DNA from: Inediibacterium massiliense
Lineage (GTDB): Bacteria; Bacillota; Clostridia; Peptostreptococcales; Thermotaleaceae
NCBI RefSeq assembly: GCF_001282725.1
Contig: NZ_LN876587.1
Coordinates: forward strand, 613,694 to 677,693
Reading direction: 5' to 3'
Length of the DNA stretch: 64,000 bases
Within the stretch, counting starts at the first letter, position 1; every line of letters begins with the position of its first letter. Below are positions 9,621 to 18,928 of this stretch, piece after piece. The notes below the pieces were generated by a model that saw only the letters and a list, made by a program, of their open reading frames with translations, did not search any database and was not told the origin of the DNA. The position numbers and the translations under genes are program-made.

Positions 9621-9826
9621 AAGGAAGACACACATAAGAACAATATATCTTAATGAATAAAAATAGATATATGTATATATAAGCTGTTTTTATCTTAAGA
9701 ATATCATACATAGTATAAAAATAAAATAAATTCAATTATGGAACAACTATTTGAATCAAATAATATATTTGCAATTTAAATGGTCCATAATAAAAGATTT
9801 TTAGATCTTTTATTGTGGGCCATTTT
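9621..9826 (+). ncRNA. Candidate small RNA or leader, ends in strong terminator
   Basis: The 354-nt gap between the receiver gene and the next gene holds a promoter (9585-9614) and a long terminator at 9781-9826 (TGGTCCATAATAAAAGAT paired with ATCTTTTATTGTGGGCCA, then a T-run). No plausible coding frame lies between them. The region could encode a roughly 200-nt RNA. Alternatively the hairpin only ends the upstream operon. I see no match to a known RNA family. Confidence 0.35.
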
Positions 9827-9954
9827 TGTTTTTTTAGAAAGTATGTAGATAAAAATAATCTCCGGAGATGAAAATATAAAAACTTTTTTAAAGAATTAAG
9901 GGTCATATTGAATTAATACAGAATATGATTATGGGATTTAAGGGGGAAAAAAAT

Positions 9955-10548
9955 ATGGCATATAAAAAATGGATGCAAGAAGAAATAGAATATTTAGTTT
10001 GTAATTATAGTAAAAAAAGTATTATGAATATTGCAAATGACTTAGATCGAACAAAAGACTCAGTGTTTAAAAAAGCAAAAAGAATAGGCCTTACAACAGA
10101 ATTAAGATATTGGTCAGAGGAAGAGGTAGAATTTTTATTAGACAAATGGGGAAAAAAGACTGCAGAGTTTATTGCCAATGAGTTAGATCGAAGTCTTGTT
10201 TCTATTAGAAAAAAAGCTATTGAATTAAAATTAGGACCAGAAATTATTGCAAATGGAGAGTTTCTGACTACAGGAGATATCGGATATCTTTTAAATAAAA
10301 ATCCTAGTTTGATTTATAGATGGATTAGAGAAGGATTTATGAAAGGAAGAAGATTTGGGAAAAAGAAAGTATTTCAAATTAAACCTGATCATTTTATAAC
10401 ATTTTTAAAAAGTCACCCGGAGAAGTGGGATGGAGAAAAAGCTAGGATCCATTTAATCAAACCTTATTTTTATTGTTCTAGCTGTTCAGATGTACCAGAT
10501 TGGTTTGTGAATAAGATTGAAAATGATGTATACTCAGATGTAATCTAA
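9955..10548 (+). CDS. DNA-binding protein with two SANT/Myb-like repeats and a helix-turn-helix
   Basis: Two similar N-terminal repeats, WMQEEIEYLVCNYSKKSIM...DLDRTKDSVFKKAKRIGL and WSEEEVEFLLDKWGKK...ELDRSLVSIRKKAIELKL, have the spacing of Myb/SANT-like DNA-binding units. They are followed by FLTTGDIGYLLNKNPSLIYRWIREGF, a MerR/excisionase-like helix-turn-helix. The C-terminus has a CSSC pair. I start at the ATG at 9955, where GGGGG lies 8 nt upstream, rather than at 9925. It is probably a transcription factor with unknown target, and is monocistronic. Confidence 0.7.
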   Translation: MAYKKWMQEEIEYLVCNYSKKSIMNIANDLDRTKDSVFKKAKRIGLTTELRYWSEEEVEFLLDKWGKKTAEFIANELDRSLVSIRKKAIELKLGPEIIANGEFLTTGDIGYLLNKNPSLIYRWIREGFMKGRRFGKKKVFQIKPDHFITFLKSHPEKWDGEKARIHLIKPYFYCSSCSDVPDWFVNKIENDVYSDVI

Positions 10549-10561
10549 GTGTGTATATAGT

Positions 10562-10587
10562 AAAGAACCCTTTGGGGTTCTTTTTGT
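10562..10587 (+). terminator. Terminator
   Basis: AAAGAACCC pairs with GGGTTCTTT across a short loop, then T-rich sequence. It follows the SANT-repeat gene. Confidence 0.85.
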
Positions 10588-10611
10588 ATCTATAATTTTT
10601 AAGACAACTCA

Positions 10612-10640
10612 TTGACAAATTTATCAATTATTAGTAAAAT
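10612..10640 (+). promoter_or_regulatory. Promoter of the MATE transporter gene
   Basis: TTGACA (10612-10617), 17-nt spacer, TAAAAT (10635-10640). It is the only good promoter in front of the MATE gene and gives a leader of about 110 nt. Confidence 0.6.
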
Positions 10641-10692
10641 GTAAATTGATATTTAAAAAAGTTTTGATTAACGATAGACAAGTGAAGAAGCT

Positions 10693-10726
10693 AACCACTT
10701 TGAAAAAACTTCAAGGTGGTTTTATT
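10693..10726 (+). promoter_or_regulatory. Leader hairpin, possible attenuator upstream of MATE gene
   Basis: AACCACTTTGAA pairs with TTCAAGGTGGTT and is followed by a T-rich stretch. It lies inside the predicted leader, after the promoter and before the start codon, so it could stop transcription early. No ligand-binding fold was recognised. Confidence 0.45.
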
Positions 10727-10758
10727 TTTGAAAATTAGGAAGAAAGGAGTAAATAAGA

Positions 10759-12132
10759 ATGATTCAGAATTTATACAAGTATTTATTTCAAGATAAAAAA
10801 TTTTATGAAAACTTATATAAAATTGCTTTACCCATTATTATACAAAACTTTATTGCTTCTTCCCTAAATATGGTAGATACCATGATGATTGGGAGAGTAG
10901 GAGAAATTCAAATTGCAGCGGTAGGTATTGCAAATCAATACTTTTTTTTATTTAATCTATTGCTCATAGGGATATGTAGTGGTTGTGGTATTTTTATTTC
11001 TCAATTTTGGGGAAAAAGAGATACTATAAATATAAAGAAAGTATTAGGAATTGGTATGATTGCAGGAGCAGCTTTATCTACTATTTTTACAGTCATAGCT
11101 TCTTGTATGCCAAATCAGATCATTCATATTTTTAATACAGACCCACAAGTTATATTAGAAGGTGCTAAGTACTTAAAAATTGTTTGTATAAGTTATATAT
11201 TTACTGCTATTACTTTTAATTTTGGTTTTGCATCAAGATGTATAGAAAATACGATTTTACCAATGGTCGTTAGTAGTTTTGCCCTTCTTTTTAATACGTT
11301 TTTCAACTACGTATTTATATTTGGAAATTTTGGATCAAAGGCTATGGGTGTCGAAGGAGCAGCTTTGGCAACACTGCTTGCAAGAATCATTGAAGCAGGT
11401 CTTTTGGTAGGATATATTTATTTTACAAAGGGAGTGTTGGCAGCTAAAGCTAGGGAAATGTTTTCTTTAACTAAAGATTTTATTAAGAAAGTTTTTGATA
11501 CAGTCATTCCTGTAGTTTTAAATGAAGGGTGCTGGGCCTTAGGATTTGTTATATATTCTGTAGCATATGGAAGAATAGGTATGCAGGCTATGGCTTCTGT
11601 TCAAATTTGTAATACTATAATCAATATATTTATGGTGTTTATATTTGGTATGTCAAATGGATCAGTTGTTATGATTGGAAATCAAATAGGAGCAGGACAT
11701 GAAGAACAAGCTAAGATCTATGCAAAGAGATTTTCTTTATTAGCATGTTTAGCGGGAATTGGTTTGGCATCCATTTTGGCAATTAGCGCTCCTTTTATAT
11801 TATCTTTTTTTAAGATATCCTATGAGGTATATCATAGTGCTCTTATGATTTTATATATTAATTCTGGGGTTTTAATTATACGGGTATTTAATTGTATTTT
11901 GATCGTAGGAATTTTAAGAGCTGGGGGAGATGCAAAGACTGCCCTTTTAATAGAAGGTTTTAGTATGTGGTGTATTGGTGTGCCACTAGCATTTTTAGGA
12001 GCTTTTTATTTTAAATTACCTGTTCATTATGTAGCAGCATTAGTGACGGTAGAAGAAATAGTCAAATTTAGTTTGGGTCTTCCAAGATTGTTATCCAATA
12101 AATGGATTAGAAATGTAACTGAAAATATGTAA
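10759..12132 (+). CDS. MATE-family efflux transporter
   Basis: Twelve-segment inner-membrane antiporter of the multidrug and toxin extrusion family. The 457 residues show the two-repeat architecture: the first starts with IALPIIIQNFIASSLNMVDTMMIGRVG and the second near VIPVVLNEGCWALGFVIYSV. Such proteins export cationic compounds using Na+ or H+ gradients. The actual substrate cannot be read from sequence. The ribosome site AGAAAGGAG lies before the ATG. The leader carries a terminator-like hairpin. Confidence 0.9.
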   Translation: MIQNLYKYLFQDKKFYENLYKIALPIIIQNFIASSLNMVDTMMIGRVGEIQIAAVGIANQYFFLFNLLLIGICSGCGIFISQFWGKRDTINIKKVLGIGMIAGAALSTIFTVIASCMPNQIIHIFNTDPQVILEGAKYLKIVCISYIFTAITFNFGFASRCIENTILPMVVSSFALLFNTFFNYVFIFGNFGSKAMGVEGAALATLLARIIEAGLLVGYIYFTKGVLAAKAREMFSLTKDFIKKVFDTVIPVVLNEGCWALGFVIYSVAYGRIGMQAMASVQICNTIINIFMVFIFGMSNGSVVMIGNQIGAGHEEQAKIYAKRFSLLACLAGIGLASILAISAPFILSFFKISYEVYHSALMILYINSGVLIIRVFNCILIVGILRAGGDAKTALLIEGFSMWCIGVPLAFLGAFYFKLPVHYVAALVTVEEIVKFSLGLPRLLSNKWIRNVTENM

Positions 12133-12180
12133 TAAACTCAAATAGCCGAGATAAAAATTTATCTTGGCTATTTGAGTTTA
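12133..12180. terminator. Bidirectional terminator between MATE gene and reverse-strand nucleoside operon
   Basis: A long stem pairs AAACTCAAATAGCC with GGCTATTTGAGTTT. The rightward MATE gene ends at 12132 and the leftward xapX-like gene ends at 12178, inside the stem's right flank. Confidence 0.75.
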
Positions 12181-12348
12181 TTTGATGAAAAGTTTCATAA
12201 GGTATTCAGTACCTTTAAATCCAAGAAAAAGACCAACAATTCCAGCTATTCCTGCCAAAGTAGGAGGAGCAGGTAATGGAAGTTTAAACCATGGAAAAAT
12301 ACTTCCGGTTACTGCTCCTGTTAATAAAGCCATAAGAACAAGCTTCAT
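12178..12348 (-). CDS. XapX-domain small membrane protein
   Basis: A 56-residue frame read on the reverse strand from the ATG at 12348, with GGAGG 7 nt upstream. The sequence contains LLTGAVTGSIFPWFKLPLPA and TLAGIAGIVGLFLGF, i.e. two hydrophobic helices separated by a proline-rich turn. This is the XapX (DUF1427) pattern, named from the E. coli xanthosine locus. It is the last gene of the nucleoside salvage operon, 23 nt after the deaminase gene, which fits a role in nucleoside or base use. Biochemical function is unknown for the family. Confidence 0.8.
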   Translation of the reverse strand: MKLVLMALLTGAVTGSIFPWFKLPLPAPPTLAGIAGIVGLFLGFKGTEYLMKLFIK

Positions 12349-12371
12349 GATCTTGCCTCCAATTTTGGATT

Positions 12372-13652
12372 TTATGGGATTAGTTTTTTACAGCATTTTT
12401 CTACATTCTCATAAACTAAATTTAAATCAATGGTTGTGAGTTTTCTATTTTCTAATAATATATTCCCATCTACTATAACGGTGTCTACATCAGATGGATA
12501 AACAGAATAAGCAAGAGCGGAAATTAAATTGTGCTTAGGAAATAAATGAGGTTGATTTAAATCAATTAAAATTAAATCAGCACATTTTCCTACCTGAAGA
12601 GATCCCACTTGATCCTCTATTCCTAAAGCGCGTGCCCCATTTAGGGTAGCCATCTTAAGGGCGGTATGAGCAGGGAGAACAGTACTATTATTTGTAACTG
12701 CTTTATTAAGAATACATGCCAATTTTACTTCTTCAAACATATTTAAATTATTATTACTACAAGAACTGTCTGTTCCTAAAGCTACATTTACACCTGTATC
12801 TAAAAGCTTAGGTATAGGAGCAAAGCCATTTGCAAGCTTTAAATTACTTACAGGATTATTAAGTACATGAACATTTTTTTCTTTTAAAATCTGTATATCT
12901 TCCTCAGACAAATGAACACAATGAGCAGCTAAGGTTCTAACATCAAACAACCCAAGATCGTAAAGGTGTTTTACAGGAGATTTACCGTATGCCTTAAAAC
13001 TATCTTCTACTTCTTTTTTACTTTCACTAAGATGAATGTGAATTCCTGTTTTTAATTCTTTGGCAATAGGAATCATTTTCTTCAAATAATCAGAAGAACA
13101 AGTATAAGGAGCATGAGGTGCAATAAAAGTTTTGATTCTATTATGATTAGATCCATGCCATTTTTTATATAAAGACTTACTTTCTTTAAAGGTATTATCC
13201 TTTGAATGGTCAAATAATGTTTCACAAATAAATCCTCTCATCTTTGAATCTTTTGCGGCACATCCTACAGCATCTGCAAAATTATACATATCATTAAAAC
13301 AAGTAACTCCTGATAAGATAAGTTCTGCAATACTTAGTAGACTTCCCCAGTATACCATTTCATGTGTCAAATTCTTTTCTACAGGCCACACCTTTTCTGT
13401 AAGCCATTCCCAAAGGGGGAGGTCATCTGCATAATTTCTTACTAAAGACATAGGTAGGTGGGTATGAGTATTGATAAGTCCTGGCATAATAATTTTATCC
13501 GATCCATCTATGACTTTATCATAATAGGAAATTTCATGTACATTTCCAATATTTGAGATGATTCCATTTTCTATACCAATATCTTTTTTTTGTATGGATA
13601 CTTCTTCATTTTCAAACAATAGTAAAGATCCATTTTGAATTAATATTTTCAT
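12372..13652 (-). CDS. mtaD: 5-methylthioadenosine/S-adenosylhomocysteine deaminase
   Basis: Metal-dependent amidohydrolase that deaminates adenosine-type nucleosides. Visible features are the N-terminal metal site NTHTHLPMSLVRNYADDLPL, then HIHLSES, HCVHLSEEDI and GTDSSCSNNNLNMFEE, the canonical ligand positions. NYADDLPLWEWL is typical of the MTA/SAH deaminase subfamily. It follows the two nucleoside phosphorylase genes by 21 nt with an AAGGAGC ribosome site, so it probably feeds deaminated purine nucleosides to the purine phosphorylase. Confidence 0.88.
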   Translation of the reverse strand: MKILIQNGSLLLFENEEVSIQKKDIGIENGIISNIGNVHEISYYDKVIDGSDKIIMPGLINTHTHLPMSLVRNYADDLPLWEWLTEKVWPVEKNLTHEMVYWGSLLSIAELILSGVTCFNDMYNFADAVGCAAKDSKMRGFICETLFDHSKDNTFKESKSLYKKWHGSNHNRIKTFIAPHAPYTCSSDYLKKMIPIAKELKTGIHIHLSESKKEVEDSFKAYGKSPVKHLYDLGLFDVRTLAAHCVHLSEEDIQILKEKNVHVLNNPVSNLKLANGFAPIPKLLDTGVNVALGTDSSCSNNNLNMFEEVKLACILNKAVTNNSTVLPAHTALKMATLNGARALGIEDQVGSLQVGKCADLILIDLNQPHLFPKHNLISALAYSVYPSDVDTVIVDGNILLENRKLTTIDLNLVYENVEKCCKKLIP

Positions 13653-13673
13653 AAAATTACGCTCCTTGTGTGT

Positions 13674-14999
13674 TTAATACCGAATAGAATCATTTTTTGT
13701 TACGATTCCCTTAATTAGTGGTTTTTTATATACCTTTTCTTTAATCATATCATAGGCATTTATAATCATAGCTGTAGCTTGTGTTTGTTTGTAAGAATCA
13801 TTTGCATAAATGGTAGCAATCTTTTCTCCTTTTTTTACAAAATCTCCTATTTTTTTATGAAGAACAATTCCAACAGACAAATCAATAGGACTCTCCTTTG
13901 TTTCTCTACCTGCTCCTAATACAAGAGATGCCATTCCTATTGAATCTGCATGAATACGATTGACATATCCTTCACAAGAAGAAGAAATAGCAGTAACAAA
14001 TTTTGGTGTAGGAAAAAGATCAGGATTATCTACAAGTTTCTCATCTCCACCTTGCATATGAATCCATTCTTTTAATTTATCAATTCCTTTTTTAGAAGAA
14101 ATAATATTTTGAAGGATATTTCTTCCTTCTTGCGTATCTTTTGCTTTTTTTCCTAATACAAGCATATGAGAGCCCAAAGTTAAGCAAAGCTCTGTTAAAT
14201 CATCTGGACCATTTCCATTTAATGTATCAATGGCTTCTTTGACTTCTAATATATTTCCCACAGCAAAGCCAAGAGGTTGATCCATATCTGTAATCACAGC
14301 AATAGTATCTTTATTCATACCTATTCCTATATCTACCATTTCTCTTGCAAGATTAAAAGAACTATCTAAATCTTTCATGAATGCACCGCTACCAGTTTTT
14401 ACATCTAATACAATAGCCTCTGCACCAGATGAAATTTTTTTACTCATAATACTGCTTGCAATCAATGATAAATTATCAACAGTAGCTGTTACATCTCTAA
14501 GGGCATAGAGTTTTTTATCAGCAGGAGTTAAATTTCCAGTTTGTCCTCCTAAAGATATTTTTATATTATTTACATTTTCGATAAATTGTTCAATAGGTAA
14601 GTTTGTACAAAAGCCTTCAAAGGATTCTAATTTATCTATTGTTCCTCCAGTATGACCTAAACCTCTTCCAGACATTTTAGCAACAGGAACACCTGCTGCT
14701 GCTACTAAAGGAGCTAATATAAGAGTAGTAGTATCTCCTACACCACCTGTACTATGTTTATCTACCTTTATACCTTCTATTTTTGAAAGATCTATGGTAT
14801 CTCCACTATTGACCATAGCCTTTGTTAGATCTACGGTTTCTCTTTTGTTCATCTTTTGAAAATAAATAGCCATCATAAGAGCTGATACTTGATAATCTGG
14901 AATAGTTCCTTTTGTATATTCTTCTATGAAAAAGTTTATTTCCTCTGTAGTTAATTCTTTTCCATCTCTTTTTTTTATAATAATGTCATACATTCTCAT
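13674..14999 (-). CDS. pdp: Pyrimidine-nucleoside phosphorylase
   Basis: Cleaves uridine, thymidine or deoxyuridine with phosphate to base and (deoxy)ribose-1-phosphate. The 441 residues contain the conserved [19 protein letters not shown] segment and [14 protein letters not shown], both signatures of the thymidine/pyrimidine phosphorylase family. I start at ATG 14999 because AGAGGTGA lies just upstream; the frame also has a GTG at 15008. It sits between punA and mtaD in the operon with very short gaps. Confidence 0.93.
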   Translation of the reverse strand: MRMYDIIIKKRDGKELTTEEINFFIEEYTKGTIPDYQVSALMMAIYFQKMNKRETVDLTKAMVNSGDTIDLSKIEGIKVDKHSTGGVGDTTTLILAPLVAAAGVPVAKMSGRGLGHTGGTIDKLESFEGFCTNLPIEQFIENVNNIKISLGGQTGNLTPADKKLYALRDVTATVDNLSLIASSIMSKKISSGAEAIVLDVKTGSGAFMKDLDSSFNLAREMVDIGIGMNKDTIAVITDMDQPLGFAVGNILEVKEAIDTLNGNGPDDLTELCLTLGSHMLVLGKKAKDTQEGRNILQNIISSKKGIDKLKEWIHMQGGDEKLVDNPDLFPTPKFVTAISSSCEGYVNRIHADSIGMASLVLGAGRETKESPIDLSVGIVLHKKIGDFVKKGEKIATIYANDSYKQTQATAMIINAYDMIKEKVYKKPLIKGIVTKNDSIRY

Positions 15000-15010
15000 T
15001 TTCTTCACCT

Positions 15011-15829
15011 CTATATATTTTTGATTACATTTTTCATGAGAATGAGAAACTGTTCTCGTACTCTTTGTGAAGTTTCCATTACTTCATCATGATTTAAAGG
15101 CTGATCAAGTATTCCTGACGCCATATTGGTCATACAAGAAATACCTACAACTTTGATTCCACTATGTATAGCAATAATTACCTCTGGAACAGTAGACATA
15201 CCTACAGCATCTGCTCCCAGTATTCGAACCATTTTTACCTCTGCAGGAGTTTCGTAGGTAGGACCACTCATACAAGCATATACTCCTTCTTTGATAGGAA
15301 TACTTAAAGATTTTGCAATTCCTTTTACTCTTTCTCTTAAATCTCTATCATAAGCATTAGACATATCAGGAAATCTTGTACCGAATTGTGCTAGGTTTTT
15401 TCCAATTAAAGGATGATCTCCAGAAAGATTTATATGATCAGAAATAACCATCAAGTCGCCAGGTTCATAAGAAGTGTTTACGGCACCAGCAGCATTTGTA
15501 ACGATCAAAGTTTCTACACCTAAAAGCTTCATAACTCGTACAGGAAAAGTAACTTCTTCCATTTTATAACCTTCATAAAAATGAAAACGCCCTTGCATAG
15601 CAATGACTCTTTTTCCTTCCAAAGTTCCTATTACCAATTGTCCTGCATGACCTTCTACAGTAGATATAGGGAAATGTGGAATTTTACTATAAGGATATAT
15701 TTCTTTTTCTTCGATCTGATCTGCTAAGGATCCAAGTCCTGATCCTAATATTAAACCTATTTCAGGTTTTATTTTTGTTTGATTCAATATATACTTAGCT
15801 GATTCTTGGATTCTTTCATATAATTGCAT
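15011..15829 (-). CDS. punA: Purine-nucleoside phosphorylase
   Basis: Phosphorolysis of guanosine/inosine-type nucleosides. The 272 residues are of the trimeric PNP type: [14 protein letters not shown] at the phosphate loop, [30 protein letters not shown] and the CMTNMASGI segment near the C-terminus. The start has AAGGAGG upstream. It is the second gene of the deoC-punA-pdp-mtaD-xapX operon and supplies ribose- or deoxyribose-1-phosphate. Confidence 0.93.
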   Translation of the reverse strand: MQLYERIQESAKYILNQTKIKPEIGLILGSGLGSLADQIEEKEIYPYSKIPHFPISTVEGHAGQLVIGTLEGKRVIAMQGRFHFYEGYKMEEVTFPVRVMKLLGVETLIVTNAAGAVNTSYEPGDLMVISDHINLSGDHPLIGKNLAQFGTRFPDMSNAYDRDLRERVKGIAKSLSIPIKEGVYACMSGPTYETPAEVKMVRILGADAVGMSTVPEVIIAIHSGIKVVGISCMTNMASGILDQPLNHDEVMETSQRVREQFLILMKNVIKNI

Positions 15830-15841
15830 AAATTTTCCTCC

Positions 15842-16507
15842 TTAATAGTTAGTATTTGTCATTTCATTTTTTAAAATGGCAACAGATGCACTCGCACCAA
15901 TTCTAGTAGCACCAGCTTCGATCATTTTTAATACATCTTCTTGTGTGCGAATTCCTCCAGATGCTTTGACACCCATTGAGTCTCCTACAGTTTTTTTCAT
16001 TAAAGCCACATCTTCTATAGTTGCTCCTCCTGTACTAAAACCTGTAGAAGTTTTTACAAAATGAGCACCTGCTTTTTTTGAGATCTCACAAGCTGTTACA
16101 ATTTCTTCTTTGGTGAGAAGACAGTTTTCCAAAATAACTTTTACTAAGGCTTTATGATTTACTGCATCTACCACTCCTTTAATGTCATTATATACAAAAT
16201 CGTATTTTTTTTCTTTCAAAGCTCCTATATTAATAACCATATCAATTTCAGTAGCGCCAAGTTCTATAGCTAAAGAAGCTTCAAAAGCTTTTCCTTTTGG
16301 AGCTACTGCTCCTAATGGAAATCCTATTACAGTAGTTACCCCAATAGAAGTACCTTTAAGCTCATGTGCTACATATTCTGTAAAGCAACTATTTACACAT
16401 ACAGATGCAAAATGATATTCTTTTGCTTCTTCACATATTTTGTGAATATTTTCTTTGGTTGCATCTGGTTTTAATAAAGTATGATCAATCATGGATGCAA
16501 GATTCAT
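15842..16507 (-). CDS. deoC: Deoxyribose-phosphate aldolase
   Basis: Class I aldolase splitting 2-deoxyribose-5-phosphate into glyceraldehyde-3-phosphate and acetaldehyde. The 221 residues show [11 protein letters not shown] at the N-terminus, the Schiff-base Lys in [14 protein letters not shown] and the second catalytic Lys in [15 protein letters not shown] precedes the start codon. It is the first gene of the reverse-strand nucleoside salvage operon and gives the pathway's exit to glycolysis. No phosphopentomutase gene is seen in the operon, so that step must be encoded elsewhere. Confidence 0.95.
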   Translation of the reverse strand: MNLASMIDHTLLKPDATKENIHKICEEAKEYHFASVCVNSCFTEYVAHELKGTSIGVTTVIGFPLGAVAPKGKAFEASLAIELGATEIDMVINIGALKEKKYDFVYNDIKGVVDAVNHKALVKVILENCLLTKEEIVTACEISKKAGAHFVKTSTGFSTGGATIEDVALMKKTVGDSMGVKASGGIRTQEDVLKMIEAGATRIGASASVAILKNEMTNTNY

Positions 16508-16637
16508 ATGTATCCCTCCATTTCTATAATTGGATAATCATGTATATGTTATAATCCTATCGGAAAAAGAGAATATTGTGAATAGAGTTTTAAAAAAATC
16601 ATGAAATAAAGTTAATTTTATTATTTACAAGTGATGT

Positions 16638-16713
16638 ATATCTTATAATAGATAGTGAGTTTGTAGATCAAGTCATAAAATTTGTCAATAATCTGAATAT
16701 CTTATAATAGATA
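16638..16713. repeat. Two 17-bp direct repeats upstream of response regulator gene
   Basis: ATATCTTATAATAGATA occurs at 16638-16654 and again, identical, at 16697-16713. Each copy is itself a dyad (TATCT...AGATA) around a TATAAT. The rest of the 304-nt divergent gap between deoC and the regulator gene shows nothing else I can name. The repeats may be operators or promoters for either gene. Confidence 0.55.
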
Positions 16714-16811
16714 TTAATAAAATGATATTTGTACAATATTTTTATATTTTTAGGATAATATATTTTATGATAAAATGAAATACAATAAGGTTATAGATAA
16801 GGAGTTTTAAA

Positions 16812-17516
16812 ATGAAACAAAAGATATTGATTGTAGAAGATGAGAGTAGTATAAGAAGCTTATTAAAAGTTACATTTAGGACAAATGGCTATGATGTGAT
16901 AGAAGCACAAAGTGGAGAGGAAGGTCTTAAAAAGGCAAGAGAAGAAAAACCTATCTTAGCACTTTTAGATGTTATGTTACCAGGGATTGATGGATTTGAA
17001 GTATGTGAAAAATTAAGAAAAGAATTTCAAAATATAGGAATTATCATGCTTACAGCCCGAGGACAAGACATGGATAAAATATCAGGGCTTCAATTAGGAG
17101 CAGACGATTATATGATTAAACCTTTTAATCCTACAGAACTAGTTTTAAGGGTACAAGCATTGATTCGACGTATTGGCCATGAACAAAAGAATGATACGAG
17201 TATCTTGAAAAGTGGACCTTTTCATATTGATACACATGCCCATCTTGTATATAAAAATGAAAAAGTTATTGACATGACACCCAAAGAATATTTACTTATG
17301 AAATTGTTTTTAGAAAATGAAGGAAAAGCTTTTACAAGAGATGAATTATTAGATTGTGTATGGGGATGGCAATTTGTAGGAGATACAAAGATTGTAGATG
17401 TAAATATTCGAAGACTCAGAACAAAAATAGAAGAAGATTCTTCTAAACCTTTTTATATTGAAACCGTTTGGGGAGTAGGATATAGATGGAAAAAAATAGA
17501 TGAAGAATTAATTTAG
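16812..17516 (+). CDS. OmpR/PhoB-family response regulator
   Basis: DNA-binding regulator of a two-component system. The receiver has the acidic pair E9/D10, phospho-acceptor D53 in LALLDVMLPG and the switch Lys in YMIKPF. The C-terminal winged helix has the usual DMTPKEYLLMKLFLENEG, FTRDELLDCVWGW and VDVNIRRLRTKIE elements. AAGGAG precedes the ATG. The gene is 9 nt upstream of its sensor kinase gene, which is followed by a lipoprotein gene. The input signal is unknown. Confidence 0.93.
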   Translation: MKQKILIVEDESSIRSLLKVTFRTNGYDVIEAQSGEEGLKKAREEKPILALLDVMLPGIDGFEVCEKLRKEFQNIGIIMLTARGQDMDKISGLQLGADDYMIKPFNPTELVLRVQALIRRIGHEQKNDTSILKSGPFHIDTHAHLVYKNEKVIDMTPKEYLLMKLFLENEGKAFTRDELLDCVWGWQFVGDTKIVDVNIRRLRTKIEEDSSKPFYIETVWGVGYRWKKIDEELI

Positions 17517-17525
17517 GGAGAAATT

Positions 17526-18911
17526 ATGAAAAGTATAAAAAAAAGATTAGTGATTAATTTTATGTTGGTAATTTTTATTAGTGTTTTATTTTTAGAAATA
17601 TTGTTAATTAGTTTTGTACGACAATATTATTATAAAAATGTAGAAGATGTGCTTACCAACCAGATCATGATTTCTTCTGAATTTTATTCTAGATATTTTT
17701 CAAATTCTAATTTAGAGGATAATGTATTAGATAATGTAGATGTATTTTGGAGACAGACTCCTGCTCAAGTTCAAATTATCAATCTTTCAGGAGAAGTTTT
17801 AATGGATTCTATTGGTGTAGATTATAATAAAAAAATAGAAACAGAAGATGTAAAGATAGCTCTAGGAGGACAAAAAGGCACATGGACTGGATCTGTAAAT
17901 TATGATGATTACAATGTAATGTCTGTTTCTTATCCTTTACAATCTGACAAAAAAATTGTTGGAGTATTAAGATTTACTACATCTTTAAAAGAAGTGAATG
18001 AGGGGATAAAGAGAATTTCATTGATCTTTTTAAGCATAGGGGCTTTTGTAACCATTATTTGTGGTATGGTTAGTATTTTCTTAGCCAATACCATTACAGG
18101 ACCCATCAAAGAAGTTACAAAGGTAGCAGAAAAAATGGCTTTAGGAAATTTTAAAATAAAAAGCCACAAAAAATTTGATGATGAGATGGGAAAGCTTTCA
18201 GACACCTTAAATTTTATGGCAGAAGAGATTATTAAAAAAGATCAACTCAAAAATGATTTTATATCTTCCATTTCTCATGAAATAAGAACTCCTCTTACGG
18301 CCATTAAGGGATGGGCTATTGTTTTAAATCAAGATAATTTTGAAGACAAAGAAACTATGAAAGAAGGTTTAAACATTATAGAAAAAGAAAGTGAAAGACT
18401 AACCTTTATGGTAGAAGAACTTTTAGATTTTTCAAAGTTTGTTTCAGGGAGGATTACACTAAATAAAGAAAATGTAAATATAAAAACTTTAGTTAGATAT
18501 ATTGAAAAGTATATAAGACCAAGAGCACAAAGAGATGAAATAGAGTTTGTAGTAGATTGTGAAGATAATATGCCTTCTATGAATTTAGATGAAAATAGAA
18601 TGAAGCAGGTTTTAATTAATATATTAGACAATGCTTTTAAATTTACACCAAAAGGTGGAAAAGTAAATTTTTATACTTTTTATCAAGACAGATATATATG
18701 TATGAATATAGAAGATAATGGATGTGGTATTAGTAAAGAAGATCTTCCTAAGGTAAAAGAAAAATTTTATAAGGGTAAAAACAGCAAATCTCAAAATGGT
18801 ATTGGATTATCTATTTGTGATGAGATCATAAAGCTTCATAAAGGAGAATTCAATATAGAAAGTGAGCTTAATAAAGGTACGAGAATACAAATTTTATTAC
18901 CAATTGAATAG
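17526..18911 (+). CDS. Membrane sensor histidine kinase
   Basis: Partner of the preceding regulator. Two membrane segments (about 10-31 and 163-188) bracket an extracellular domain of about 130 residues. A HAMP linker, HisKA with phospho-acceptor H251 in SISHEIRTPL, and a complete ATPase domain follow: N-box NILDNAFKFT, G1 EDNGCGI, and GIGLSICDEI. In contrast to the kinase-like protein at 7685, this one is intact. Length and architecture are those of the PhoR/ResE/WalK group. Confidence 0.93.
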   Translation: MKSIKKRLVINFMLVIFISVLFLEILLISFVRQYYYKNVEDVLTNQIMISSEFYSRYFSNSNLEDNVLDNVDVFWRQTPAQVQIINLSGEVLMDSIGVDYNKKIETEDVKIALGGQKGTWTGSVNYDDYNVMSVSYPLQSDKKIVGVLRFTTSLKEVNEGIKRISLIFLSIGAFVTIICGMVSIFLANTITGPIKEVTKVAEKMALGNFKIKSHKKFDDEMGKLSDTLNFMAEEIIKKDQLKNDFISSISHEIRTPLTAIKGWAIVLNQDNFEDKETMKEGLNIIEKESERLTFMVEELLDFSKFVSGRITLNKENVNIKTLVRYIEKYIRPRAQRDEIEFVVDCEDNMPSMNLDENRMKQVLINILDNAFKFTPKGGKVNFYTFYQDRYICMNIEDNGCGISKEDLPKVKEKFYKGKNSKSQNGIGLSICDEIIKLHKGEFNIESELNKGTRIQILLPIE

Positions 18912-18928
18912 ATCTGGAGACAAAAGAT

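Noticed and set aside
12182..12439. Rightward 85-codon open frame
   Set aside because: It is the mirror of the XapX gene and of the deaminase 3' end; no ribosome site, and composition is unlike a protein.
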